From an uncultured Bacteroidales bacterium (GTDB lineage: Bacteria; Bacteroidota; Bacteroidia; Bacteroidales; P3): a stretch of DNA of 32,989 nucleotides. The stretch is taken from NCBI GenBank assembly GCA_905236645.1, contig CAJOMZ010000024.1, forward strand, positions 1-32,989, read 5' to 3'. Of this stretch, positions 8,399 to 17,161 are shown in pieces. The translations under genes were made by a program, and so were the position numbers. Numbering within the stretch: the first letter of the stretch is position 1; each line of letters starts with the position of its first letter. The notes beneath the pieces were generated by a model, which was given only the letters and a program-made list of their open reading frames with translations, was not told the DNA's origin and made no database searches.

Positions 8399-9885
8399 CC
8401 CCTCTTGATTCCTAATTTTCCAAGCACACGCTTTACCAGCGCGCGCTCGTTGTACAGCATCACTGCGGCATAGACGAGCAGCAGCAACGTGTTGATTGTC
8501 AGCGTCAGCCACTCTGAATCGAAGTGGACGCTGCTCATCGCGGCGAACACAGCCATTGCAAGTGCAAAATAGCCCAGAATGGCCTTGACCGGGTAGTCGA
8601 CGGGATTGTACCGCTGCCCGATAAAGTAGCTGAGCAGCATACACACGGCATAGCCGCAGAAGCCGCCCCAGGCGCAAGCCATATAGCCATAGCGCGGCAC
8701 GAAGATGAAGTTCACAGCCAGCAGCACCGCGCACCCTATGGCCGACATCACGGCGCCCCACCAGGTCTTGGCAATCAGCTTGTACCAGAACGACAGGTTG
8801 AAATAGATGCCCATAAAAATCTCGGCCATCATAACAATGGGCACTGCCCGCAGGCCGTCCCAGTAGCGCTCCGATATTATGTGGCGCAGAATGTCCATAT
8901 AGCCCACCACTGCCAGAAACGCCAACAGCGTGAACATAACAAAGTACTTCATTACCAGCGCCTGGCTTTCCTTGCTCTCCTTGCCGCCGCTGAAGACGAA
9001 CGGCTCGTAGGCATAGCGGAACGCCTGGGTGATCATTGCCATTATCATAGCAATCTTGACGCAGGCACCGTAAATGCCAAGCTGTGCGTCGCCCTCGGGC
9101 CCCGGAACGAGGAAGCGGAAGCAAATCTTGTCGGCCACCTGGTTCAGTATGCCCGCCAGCCCCAGCAGCAGCAGCGGCCACGTATAGCGCAGCATCTGCC
9201 TGGCCAGTCTGCGGTCGACGCCGTAGCGCAGATGGCGCAGCTCTGGCAAAAAGGCAAGCGTGATGGGCACTGTGCACAGAAGGTTGGACAGGAAGATGTA
9301 ATATACCTGACGGTCAATGCTGTACCAGCCCATCCATTCGGGATGCGACACGGCCAGACGCGGCGCGACAAGGAAGAAAAACAGGTTAAGCCCGATGTTG
9401 CAGAAGATGAACAGCAGTTTGAGGAACGCGAACTTCCACGCACGCCCCTTGAAGCGAAGGAAGGCGAACAATATCGCCTGAAAAGCGTCGAAGGCCACGA
9501 CCGTGGCCATAATGCGCAGATATTCAGGATGGTCGGCGTAGCCCAAGCCCCTCGAAACGGGCCCGATGAAGGCAAAGACGGCAACCAGAAACAGCAGCGC
9601 CACGCCACCCACCATATAGAGCGCCGTAGAGAACACCCGCTTGTAGTCGCCCTTGTTGTTGTTGGCAAAGTAGAAGAATGTCGTCTCCATACCGAACGTC
9701 AGCAGCACCAGCAGCAGCGCAGTGTAGGCGTAAAGGTTGGTCACAACGCCATAGCCGCCCGAACTCACCAGTTTGTAGGTGTAGAGCGGCACAAGCAGAT
9801 AGTTCAGGAAACGACCCACAATCGAACTCAAGCCGTATACCATCGAGTCCGAAAAAAGTTTCTTTAGCGAATTGCCGTCAGCCAT
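8395..9885 (-). CDS. Polysaccharide/oligosaccharide flippase (Wzx-like, MOP superfamily)
   Basis: The product has about 496 residues and is hydrophobic throughout, with some 12-14 membrane helices. The opening SLKKLFSDSMVYGLSSIVGRFLNYLLVPLYT and the later KFALPLLL-like segment (RYTWPLLLLGLAGILNQVADK) are typical of the Bacteroidetes polysaccharide-biosynthesis flippases, which move lipid-linked glycans across the inner membrane. I chose the ATG at 9885 (MADGNSLKKL) because family members begin close to this motif; ATGs at 9903 and 9942 are possible. No glycosyltransferases surround it, so it is an orphan flippase rather than part of a capsule cluster. Which glycan it carries is unknown. Confidence 0.85.
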   Translation of the reverse strand: MADGNSLKKLFSDSMVYGLSSIVGRFLNYLLVPLYTYKLVSSGGYGVVTNLYAYTALLLVLLTFGMETTFFYFANNNKGDYKRVFSTALYMVGGVALLFLVAVFAFIGPVSRGLGYADHPEYLRIMATVVAFDAFQAILFAFLRFKGRAWKFAFLKLLFIFCNIGLNLFFFLVAPRLAVSHPEWMGWYSIDRQVYYIFLSNLLCTVPITLAFLPELRHLRYGVDRRLARQMLRYTWPLLLLGLAGILNQVADKICFRFLVPGPEGDAQLGIYGACVKIAMIMAMITQAFRYAYEPFVFSGGKESKESQALVMKYFVMFTLLAFLAVVGYMDILRHIISERYWDGLRAVPIVMMAEIFMGIYFNLSFWYKLIAKTWWGAVMSAIGCAVLLAVNFIFVPRYGYMACAWGGFCGYAVCMLLSYFIGQRYNPVDYPVKAILGYFALAMAVFAAMSSVHFDSEWLTLTINTLLLLVYAAVMLYNERALVKRVLGKLGIKRG

Positions 9886-10140
9886 AGCAGATATTGTTTT
9901 CATCTCATAACTAAAAACGCCGCGAAAAATTGTATGCGGCATCCAAATTTCCTCTCAAAAAAGAACAGAAAACTTTTCGCAAAAAATCGTTCAATTCTGC
10001 GAAAAACGGGCCTGTTTGTTAAAAAGTCTTAAACCTTGCTGTAATTCATTGTAACTTAGAAGTTTCAGAGCGTTTATGACAAATTTTGGAAAACCCCGAA
10101 AAAGGCCCGATTTTGCCTTATTGCAACTCTCTGACAACCA

Positions 10141-10240
10141 GGTACCAAATTCCTATCAAAGTTTACTCAAAGTTTTACCAAAGTTCTACCAAAGTTCACC
10201 TCGGTGAAGTTTAATAAAACTTTCGTCAATTTTTGGTACG
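10141..10240. repeat. 11-bp periodic repeat array with opposed arms (array 1)
   Basis: Five adjoining 11-bp units fill 10143-10197: TACCAAATTCC, TATCAAAGTTT, ACTCAAAGTTT, TACCAAAGTTC, TACCAAAGTTC. At 10195-10208 the perfect dyad TTCACC-TC-GGTGAA turns the array round, and the other strand of 10207-10239 carries similar 11-bp units (TTATTAAACTT, TGACGAAAGTT, GTACCAAAAAT). The outer ends are GTACCAAA and TTTGGTAC. The array sits in the 540-bp spacer between two divergent genes, the flippase and the hexosaminidase. The rest of that spacer (9886-10140 and 10241-10392) is AT-rich on the left, GC-rich near 10270-10335, and shows nothing else I can name. Confidence 0.75.
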
Positions 10241-10392
10241 ATTTCAACATAGTTTTTTGACCTGTTTTTCGCGAGTCGGGCATCCTCCGGAACGGACGCG
10301 GAGACGGACCGTGGAGCGGCCTGGGGCCACGTGCCAAATCTTAAATAAAGATAAAAAATGCTTCAGGCTGCCGACAATTGAAAAATCTTTGG

Positions 10393-10400
10393 TATTTTTG
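10393..10400 (+). promoter_or_regulatory. -7 promoter element ahead of the hexosaminidase operon
   Basis: TATTTTTG is a perfect TAnnTTTG box 26 bases before the chosen ATG at 10426, which would give a leader of roughly 20 bases. I see no convincing TTTG box at the -33 distance. It is the only good candidate for the six-gene operon that follows. Confidence 0.5.
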
Positions 10401-10425
10401 CATTTTATAAATTATTTTGTGTAAA

Positions 10426-12276
10426 ATGCAAAAGTGCTTATATAGAGCCTGTTTGATAGTTGTCGCGTCTGTTTTGTTTGCCTCCTGTGGCAAGAAAGTG
10501 ACAATTGACAGCTATGCCCTGATCCCCCAGCCGGTCGAAATGACCGTCGAGAGCGGCACCTTTTCGCTCACCTCGTCTACCAAGTGCTATGCCGGCAATA
10601 TGGGACAGAACGACCCTGTAATCAAGTTTATCTCCACTCGCTTGCGCCAGTGGCACCTCAACCCGGTGCTGGCGGGCAAGCCCGAGGCCAACTGCCTTCA
10701 GTTCCTTGTCAATGAGGATTATGTGGACGAGCTCGGTGACGAGGGCTATCAGATAGACGTCGACAAGGACGGCGTGGCGGTCAGCGCCAACACCGAACGC
10801 GGCCTCTTCTACGGCTTCCAGACTTTTGTGCAGATGCTGCCCGAGGATGTGGCCACAACGCGCTACAGCCGGATAGACCTGCCGTACTGCCACATCAAGG
10901 ACTATCCCCGTTTCGGCTGGCGCGGATGCCACCTCGACGTGTCGCGCCATTTCTTTGGCGTCAGCCAGGTCAAGAAGATTCTCGACGTGATGGCGCTCTA
11001 CAAGATGAACAAGTTCCACTGGCACCTTACCGACGACCACGGCTGGCGCATAGAGATAGAGAAATACCCGTTGCTCAACGACATAGGCTCGTGGCGCGTG
11101 GACCGCGACGACCAGCCCTGGGGCGAGGCCGACCCCGCCGGCGAGGGAGGATTCCGCGATGCTGGTCCGGTAGGTTTTCATAAGCCCATTATTGTGAACT
11201 ATGCCGCCGAACGCTTCATCGACGTGGTGCCCGAAATCGAAATACCGGGCCATTGCTGTGCCATACTTGAGGCCTATCCGCAGTTTGCCTGCGCCGGCGA
11301 CGACACGACCTACACCGTCCAGTTCGGCCCCTACTGGCCTCCGCGCGCCATTCTGTGCGGCGGCAACGACAGCGTTATGACCTTCCTCAAGGACGTTATG
11401 GACGAAATCATACCGCTTTTCCCCTACAAGTATATCCACATCGGTGGCGACGAGGCTGTCAAGGACAACTGGACACGCTGCCCGCGCTGCAAGAAGCGTA
11501 TGCACGACCTGAAGTTGACCGACTGCGAGCAGCTGCAGGGATGGATGATTGTCGAGATGGAGAACTACGTGCGCCTTCAGGGACGCAGCATCATCGGCTG
11601 GGACGAGATGCTCGACGGCAACGTGTCGTCCGAGGCTACTGTGATGTCGTGGCGCGGCGAAAGTGGCGGAATTGCGGCGGCACGCCGAGGCAACGACGTG
11701 ATAATGACCCCCATAGACTACTGCTACTTCAACTTCTACCAGGCCAATGCCGATTTCCAGCCGCCGGCGATGCCCAATACCCTCATTACGCTTGACAAGG
11801 TGTACGGCTACGACCCTATGCCCAAGGGCTTGACGCCACGGCAGCAGAAGCATATCCTTGGCGGACAGGCCAACTTGTGGACCGAATACATCAACACCCC
11901 TGAAATGACGGAGTATATGCTGCTGCCGCGTCTGTGCGCTATGGCCGAGAACCTGTGGACGCCGCCGAGCGCGAAGAGCTGGCAGCGCTTCCGCGCTAAT
12001 GTGGCTCGCCACACCGTAAGGCTCGAGGCCAACGACTACACCGTGGGCAGCGGCTCGTTCAAGCCTCTCGTGGACGTAGAGAAGACTGCCGACGGCAAGC
12101 GCCTGGTGACGCTCGACGGGGAAGTGGAGGGAACGCGCTTCTACTACCGTGTCGGCGACGGCCCGTTCGTAAGGTACGAGTGTCCCTTCGAGGTGGCGAA
12201 AGGCGACAGCATCTCTACGGTGGCGTTCTATAAAGGTATGATGAAAGAGAAGGTCTATACCTTTAATATTAAATGA
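10426..12276 (+). CDS. Beta-N-acetylhexosaminidase, family GH20, lipoprotein
   Basis: The enzyme removes terminal GlcNAc or GalNAc from glycans by substrate-assisted catalysis. The 616-residue product begins with a lipoprotein signal (MQKCLYRACLIVVASVLFASC), so it is anchored in the envelope. An N-terminal GH20b-type domain (about 30-150) leads to the barrel with HWHLTDDHGWRIEIEKYP near 200, VVPEIEIPGH, and the catalytic pair HIGGDEA with Asp342-Glu343. VMSWRGE and GGQANLWTEY follow, then a small C-terminal beta domain from about 545. All expected active-site motifs are present. I chose the ATG at 10426 over a TTG nine bases upstream. It is first in a six-gene run and lies 16 bases before the acyltransferase gene. 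Host glycans or peptidoglycan fragments are possible substrates. Confidence 0.92.
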   Translation: MQKCLYRACLIVVASVLFASCGKKVTIDSYALIPQPVEMTVESGTFSLTSSTKCYAGNMGQNDPVIKFISTRLRQWHLNPVLAGKPEANCLQFLVNEDYVDELGDEGYQIDVDKDGVAVSANTERGLFYGFQTFVQMLPEDVATTRYSRIDLPYCHIKDYPRFGWRGCHLDVSRHFFGVSQVKKILDVMALYKMNKFHWHLTDDHGWRIEIEKYPLLNDIGSWRVDRDDQPWGEADPAGEGGFRDAGPVGFHKPIIVNYAAERFIDVVPEIEIPGHCCAILEAYPQFACAGDDTTYTVQFGPYWPPRAILCGGNDSVMTFLKDVMDEIIPLFPYKYIHIGGDEAVKDNWTRCPRCKKRMHDLKLTDCEQLQGWMIVEMENYVRLQGRSIIGWDEMLDGNVSSEATVMSWRGESGGIAAARRGNDVIMTPIDYCYFNFYQANADFQPPAMPNTLITLDKVYGYDPMPKGLTPRQQKHILGGQANLWTEYINTPEMTEYMLLPRLCAMAENLWTPPSAKSWQRFRANVARHTVRLEANDYTVGSGSFKPLVDVEKTADGKRLVTLDGEVEGTRFYYRVGDGPFVRYECPFEVAKGDSISTVAFYKGMMKEKVYTFNIK

Positions 12277-12292
12277 CAGAAAGCAACAGGTA

Positions 12293-13429
12293 ATGAGCGA
12301 TTTTGATTTCTCAAGCATTGAACCTTACAATAGCCAGGAAGTGCCGAAAGCGATAGCACGCCTGGCGCACAACTCTATGTTCGCGAGGCTGGTGAAGACT
12401 ATGAACCCCAAGGCCGACGCCTCGAGCCTTATGGCCCTGATGGAGTGCATCACCACCTGCGACGAACTGCAGTATATGGTGATGCGCCCACTTGTCTACC
12501 AGATCGTTCTGCGCAGCGCCACGTCGTTTACCTACGACGGGCTGGAGAACCTGGACAGGGGCAAGTCATACCTCTTCGTCTCCAACCATCGCGACATCAC
12601 CCTCGACGCGGGCCTGCTCGATGTCGCCCTCATTTCGAACGGCTACAAGACACCGGAGATAGGCTTTGGCAACAACTTGATGAAGAACGACTTTATCATC
12701 GACCTCTTCCGCCTGAACAAGATGTTCACCATCATCCGTGACGGGTCGCGCCGTGAATTCTACAACAACTCCGTGTTCTTGTCAAACTACATCCACCACG
12801 TGCTCTTCGAGAAAAAGAGCTCCGTGTGGATTGCGCAACGCAACGGACGCACCAAGAATGGCGACGACCGTACCGACCAGGGCCTCCTAAAGATGTTCTC
12901 GATGGCAGGCACGGGCGATTTCGAGGCCGACTTCAAAAGCCTGCAGATAGTGCCTGTGGCCATAAGCTACGAGTACGAGCCCTGCGACATAATGAAGAGC
13001 GTGTCGGAATATCTGTCGTCCACCGGCCTCTACGAGAAGTCGGCGCACGAGGACTTGCTCAGCATTATGACGGGCATCTCGCAGCAGAAAGGCGATATCC
13101 ACCTGCACTTCTGCAATCCTATCTCGCCCGACGAGGTGGCCCAATGCGCCAGCCTGGTCAAGAACGAACGCTATGCGGCACTGGCCGGCGTGATAGACAA
13201 GCACATCCATAATGGATACAAACTGCATAAAACCAACTATATTGCCGCCGACCTGCTCAGAGAGGAGACAAGGTACGACGACTTCTACACCACCGCTCAG
13301 ATGGAGAAGTTCATCGAATTTGCCGAACACTCTATGATGAAGGGCCCGTCGCAGGCTGCAAGGGAGAGCGTGATGGATTATTTCCTGACCATTTACGCCA
13401 ACCCTGTCTACAATAAAGAAAAGCTATGA
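12293..13429 (+). CDS. PlsC-like 1-acylglycerol-phosphate-type acyltransferase
   Basis: The 378-residue protein carries an acyltransferase block: LFVSNHRDITLDAGLLD near residue 100, FRLNKMFTIIRDGSRREF, and VWIAQRNGRTKNGDDRTDQGLLKM, which correspond to the NHxxxxD, FxxR and EGxR-type motifs of the PlsC/LPLAT fold. The first motif has five rather than four residues between His and Asp, and the third reads AQRNGR rather than EGTR, as in a divergent Bacteroidetes branch. It probably transfers an acyl chain to a glycerophospholipid or ornithine-type lipid at the inner membrane; the acceptor is unknown. A GGTAATG start follows the hexosaminidase, and its end overlaps the next start by 4 bases (ATGA). 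Confidence 0.8.
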   Translation: MSDFDFSSIEPYNSQEVPKAIARLAHNSMFARLVKTMNPKADASSLMALMECITTCDELQYMVMRPLVYQIVLRSATSFTYDGLENLDRGKSYLFVSNHRDITLDAGLLDVALISNGYKTPEIGFGNNLMKNDFIIDLFRLNKMFTIIRDGSRREFYNNSVFLSNYIHHVLFEKKSSVWIAQRNGRTKNGDDRTDQGLLKMFSMAGTGDFEADFKSLQIVPVAISYEYEPCDIMKSVSEYLSSTGLYEKSAHEDLLSIMTGISQQKGDIHLHFCNPISPDEVAQCASLVKNERYAALAGVIDKHIHNGYKLHKTNYIAADLLREETRYDDFYTTAQMEKFIEFAEHSMMKGPSQAARESVMDYFLTIYANPVYNKEKL

Positions 13430-14628
13430 TAGATAGAATCAAACAGATAGCAAACCGTATCAACCCTGAAGTGATTGAATGGCGGCGCTGGCTGCACCGC
13501 CACCCCGAGCTGTCGCAGCAAGAGTACGGCACAATGGAATACGTGGCCGCGCGCCTGCGCGAGATGGGGCTTGAACCGAAAACGGGCATTGGCCGGACGG
13601 GATGTATGGCGCTGCTGCGCGGCGGCATCGAGCCCGACAGCTACTGCGTGGCCCTGCGCAGCGACTACGACGCTCTGCCTCTGCAAGAGGAAACAGGCCT
13701 GCCTTTTGCGTCCGAAAACCCTGGCGTGATGCACGCCTGCGGCCACGATATGCACACCAGTTCGCTGCTCGGTGCCGCCAGGATACTGTGCGAGATCCGT
13801 GAGCAGCTGCACGGAACCATTATGTTCATCTTCGAGCCGTCGGAAGAGATGTACCCCGGCGGCGCACGTATGATGATGGACGACGGCCTCTTCAACGACC
13901 TTGTGCCCAACGAGATATACTCCTTCCACTGCTTGCCCGAGATGGACTGCGGGCGCGTCGGTATGCGCAAAGGCAAGTATATGGCTTCCACCGACGAGCT
14001 CTACTGGACCGTGAAGGGTAGGGGAGGCCACGGCGCCACGCCCCACCTCAGCGTCGACCCCATACTGATTGCCAGCCATATCGTTGTCGCCTTGCAACAG
14101 GTGGTGAGCCGCAACGCATCGCCGATGATGCCCACCACGCTCAGCTTCGGCAAATTCATCGGTAGCGGACGCACCAACATCATTCCCGACGAGGTGAAGA
14201 TGGAGGGCATCATACGCACCTTCGACGAGGAATGGCGCCTCGAGGCACACGAGAAGATACGCAAGATATCGTGCGGCATAGCGGAAAGTATGGGTGGCGA
14301 GTGCGACCTCTTCATCGACTACGGCTACCCCTACGTGGTCAACGACGATGAATGCACGCAACAGGTGCACGACAACGCCTGCGCCTTCGTCGGAAGCGAC
14401 AAGGTCGAATGGCTTGATATGCGTATGACTGCCGAGGACTTCGCCTTCTTCGCCCAGAAGATTCCTGCCTGCTATTTCCGCATCGGCATCCACGTGCCCG
14501 GCACGCCGTTCAGCAACCTGCACCGCCCCAACCTCATTGTCGACGAGCGCTCCATCGAGCTGGCCAACGGCCTGATAGCCTACAACGCTTATATGGCGCT
14601 GAACAACAGAATAAAGGAGACCAAATGA
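13426..14628 (+). CDS. M20 family amidohydrolase (N-acyl-amino acid / hippurate hydrolase type)
   Basis: M20D enzymes cleave amide bonds of N-acyl or conjugated amino acids with a two-metal centre in the cytoplasm. The 400-residue product has RRWLHRHPELSQQEYGT at the start, RSDYDALPLQEETGLPFAS, the metal motif MHACGHDMHTSSLLGAA near residue 102, and EPSEEMYPGGARMM, with the dimerisation domain (GRGGHGATPH, SVDPI) in the middle and a final LHRPNLIVDE motif. Length and motifs match the amidohydrolase branch rather than dipeptidases or DapE. The real substrate is not predictable. It overlaps both neighbours by ATGA, so it is translationally coupled to the acyltransferase and the MATE gene. Confidence 0.9.
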   Translation: MIDRIKQIANRINPEVIEWRRWLHRHPELSQQEYGTMEYVAARLREMGLEPKTGIGRTGCMALLRGGIEPDSYCVALRSDYDALPLQEETGLPFASENPGVMHACGHDMHTSSLLGAARILCEIREQLHGTIMFIFEPSEEMYPGGARMMMDDGLFNDLVPNEIYSFHCLPEMDCGRVGMRKGKYMASTDELYWTVKGRGGHGATPHLSVDPILIASHIVVALQQVVSRNASPMMPTTLSFGKFIGSGRTNIIPDEVKMEGIIRTFDEEWRLEAHEKIRKISCGIAESMGGECDLFIDYGYPYVVNDDECTQQVHDNACAFVGSDKVEWLDMRMTAEDFAFFAQKIPACYFRIGIHVPGTPFSNLHRPNLIVDERSIELANGLIAYNAYMALNNRIKETK

Positions 14629-16064
14629 CCGCAATAGACACTACCAAAGCTCTCGAGACCAAGAGTATCAAGCAGTTGCTGTGGGAATATGCGGTGCCCG
14701 CAGTGGCAAGCCAAGTGGTCACGTCTGTCTACAATATCGTTGACCGCATCTTCCTTGGCAACAGCGGCGACGGCAACGGAAAGCTCTACCTCGCGGCGCT
14801 GGCCATAACGTTCCCGCTGATGAACATCATCCACGCCTTCGGGTCGCTGGTCGGTTCCGGCGCTTCGTCCCGAATGAGCATCGTCCTGGGCCGAAAGGAT
14901 GTGCGCTGGGCAGAGAAAATCCTCGGCAATGCAATGCTGCTCTCTTTCTTCTTCGGTTTCCTGTTTGTCAGTGCCGGCTATCTGTGGATGAAGCCCATCC
15001 TCTTCCTGTTCGGTGCCTCGCCCGACACGATAAGCTACGCCTGCCAGTATATGGACATCGTCCTGCCGGGTATGTTCCTCGTAACGCTCACCTTCAACCT
15101 CACGGGCCTCATCCGCGCGTCAGGCTACCCCACCAAGGCGATGTGGATTATGGTTGGCGGTTCGGTGGTGAACATCCTTCTCGACTTTCTGTTCATCAGC
15201 GTCTTGGGCAAAGGCGTGGTCGGCGCCGCGTGGGGCACGACCATCTCTATGGCTCTCACCGCGCTGGTGTCGATAATGCACTTCGTCCAGCCTCGGTCGT
15301 TCATACGCTTCCGCAGCCACGCCTGGCAGCCCAAGCTCTACATTTTCCGCAACATCCTGGCCATCGGCATCAGCCCCTTCTCTATGAACGTCGCCGCCTT
15401 TGCGGTCGTGGCCATCCTCAACCGCCAGTTAGCCTTCTACGGAGGCGACAACGCCGTGGCGGTCTATGGAGTGGTCAACTCGGCTGCAGGGCTGATAATT
15501 ATGATGTTCCTCGGTGTCTGCCAGGGTATGCAGCCCATCGCGGGCTACAACTTCGGCGCAGGCCGCAACGACCGCCTCAAGGAGGTCTACCTACTGACGA
15601 TGAAGGTCTGCCTGTTGCTCGGCATTATAGGCACGACGGTCTCCCTGCTCTTCCCCGCAGCCATAATACGATGCTTCAACTCCGAAGCCGAAATACTGCG
15701 CGTCGGCGTCCCGGCCCTGCGCTATCTGATGGTGTTCGCGCCCCTCATCGCGTATACAATTGTCAACTCTCAGCTCTTCCAGTCGATCGACCTGCCCTGG
15801 ATATCGATAGTCACCAGCCTGTCGCGTCAGGTGATATTCCTGATTCCCATCTCGTTGGTGCTGCCCGACATAATGTACAACCTGAGCGGAGTGAAGGACG
15901 ACGGCGTCACGGGCGTCTGGATGTCGTGTATGATATGCGACTTCCTCGGCGCTGCGCTCTCCACGGTGCTGCTGCTGGCCAACCGCAAGGTGTTCAGGCA
16001 AGGCTACGTGCCGCCCGTGCGCAAGCCGCGCAAAGAGGCCGGCCCTAAAGACAACAACGAGTAA
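14625..16064 (+). CDS. MATE family multidrug/metabolite efflux transporter
   Basis: The 479-residue inner-membrane protein has about 12 hydrophobic helices and the duplicated MATE layout. LLWEYAVPAVASQVVTSVYNIVDRIFLG is the classic first helix with the VDRIFLG turn, GSGASSRMSI lies in the first half, and GVCQGMQPIAGYNFGAGR marks the second half. Members exchange cations for drugs or metabolites. It begins inside the amidohydrolase stop codon and ends 11 bases before the AAA-CYTH gene. The context gives no clear substrate; export of a product of the preceding amidohydrolase is only a guess. The C-terminal tail is basic and polar (RKPRKEAGPKDNNE). Confidence 0.92.
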   Translation: MTAIDTTKALETKSIKQLLWEYAVPAVASQVVTSVYNIVDRIFLGNSGDGNGKLYLAALAITFPLMNIIHAFGSLVGSGASSRMSIVLGRKDVRWAEKILGNAMLLSFFFGFLFVSAGYLWMKPILFLFGASPDTISYACQYMDIVLPGMFLVTLTFNLTGLIRASGYPTKAMWIMVGGSVVNILLDFLFISVLGKGVVGAAWGTTISMALTALVSIMHFVQPRSFIRFRSHAWQPKLYIFRNILAIGISPFSMNVAAFAVVAILNRQLAFYGGDNAVAVYGVVNSAAGLIIMMFLGVCQGMQPIAGYNFGAGRNDRLKEVYLLTMKVCLLLGIIGTTVSLLFPAAIIRCFNSEAEILRVGVPALRYLMVFAPLIAYTIVNSQLFQSIDLPWISIVTSLSRQVIFLIPISLVLPDIMYNLSGVKDDGVTGVWMSCMICDFLGAALSTVLLLANRKVFRQGYVPPVRKPRKEAGPKDNNE

Positions 16065-16075
16065 CACTGAAATAT

Positions 16076-17161
16076 ATGAACGACAGCGTCACCAAGATAG
16101 TCCTTACCGGCGGCCCCTGTGCAGGCAAGACCACGGCCTTGGCCCGCATTGTGGAGCACTTCTCGGGAATGGGCTACTATGTGCTTACCGTGCCCGAGGC
16201 GGCCACGCTCTTCTCCCAGTCAGGCATCGATTTCCTGACGGCCAACAAGCCGCTCTTCGTCGAAAGCGAACGCCAGCTGATGGAGTTCCAGCTCGAGATG
16301 GAGGACCGCCTGGAGCGCATCGCCGCGCATAGCGGCCAGCCCGCGCTCATAGTCTGCGACCGCGGCACGATGGACATCCGCGCCTATATGCGGCAAGAGA
16401 TGTGGGACAGCCTGCTGCAGTCGATAGGCAAGACGGCGGTAGAGCTTCGCGACGCCCGCTATGCCGCGGTGATCCATCTGTCCACCGCCGCCAAAGGCGC
16501 AGAGAAATTCTACACGCTCGGCAACAATGCCGCTCGCAGCGAAAGCCCCGAGCAGGCAAGGGCAATCGACGACCGGCTGATGACCGTCTGGACGGGCCAT
16601 CCGCACCTGCGCGTGATAGGCAACGACTGCGGCTTTGATGAAAAAATCAACCGCGTGCTGACGGAGATAGCTCACGTGCTGGGCGTGCCGCAACCCATTG
16701 AGATTGAACGCAAATACCTCGTTGAACGCACCGGTGCTATCCCCAACAGCAACGTCAGCGAGATAAGGCAGACCTACCTGCTCCCCGTCGACGGCCAGGA
16801 ACGCCGTCTGCGTATGCGCGGCGAGAACGGACACAGTGTCTACTTCCTCACCACCAAGATACGCCTGGCTGCCGACCGCAACTACGAGCACGAGTGCCAG
16901 ATAAGCGAAAGCAGATACCTCGAACTGCTGCGCGAGGCCAACCCCGAAAAGCGCACCGTCGTAAAGCACCGCACCTGCTTCCTGTGGCAGGACCAGTACT
17001 TTGAACTCGACGAATTCGTCGAACCCAAGCTGGACCACCTGGTGCTCGAAATCGAAGACGCCGAGGACGAGGCTGCGGTCCGCTTCCCGCCTTTCCTGCG
17101 CGTCATCAAGGACGTCACCGGCGACGAGGCCTACTACAACTCCAACATCGCAAAGAAATGA
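16076..17161 (+). CDS. AAA_28-type P-loop NTPase fused to a CYTH domain
   Basis: The 361-residue product has two parts. Residues 1-205 are a small kinase-like P-loop domain with Walker A LTGGPCAGKTTAL near residue 10 and a Walker B-like LIVCDRGTMD, as in the AAA_28/NadR-like group. Residues 205-361 form a CYTH (triphosphate tunnel) domain beginning IEIERKYLVE, followed by alternating charged strands with ERRLRMRGENG and EHECQISESRYLELL. CYTH domains bind or cut triphosphate groups with a divalent metal. The same order of domains is known from the TTD14-type proteins and from many uncharacterised Bacteroidetes proteins. The biological role is unknown. Its TGA stop overlaps the murB ATG by 4 bases. 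Confidence 0.85.
   Translation: MNDSVTKIVLTGGPCAGKTTALARIVEHFSGMGYYVLTVPEAATLFSQSGIDFLTANKPLFVESERQLMEFQLEMEDRLERIAAHSGQPALIVCDRGTMDIRAYMRQEMWDSLLQSIGKTAVELRDARYAAVIHLSTAAKGAEKFYTLGNNAARSESPEQARAIDDRLMTVWTGHPHLRVIGNDCGFDEKINRVLTEIAHVLGVPQPIEIERKYLVERTGAIPNSNVSEIRQTYLLPVDGQERRLRMRGENGHSVYFLTTKIRLAADRNYEHECQISESRYLELLREANPEKRTVVKHRTCFLWQDQYFELDEFVEPKLDHLVLEIEDAEDEAAVRFPPFLRVIKDVTGDEAYYNSNIAKK

Noticed and set aside
8524-9867. 447-codon plus-strand open frame opposite the flippase
   Set aside because: The flippase on the minus strand is a clear membrane-protein family. The plus-strand peptide is His/Gln-rich and has no family resemblance.
10438-12318. Long open frame of 626 codons on the minus strand, opposite the hexosaminidase
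   Set aside because: It is the antisense shadow of a GH20 gene with all catalytic motifs. GC-rich third codon positions leave few stops on the other strand. The peptide has no recognisable domain.
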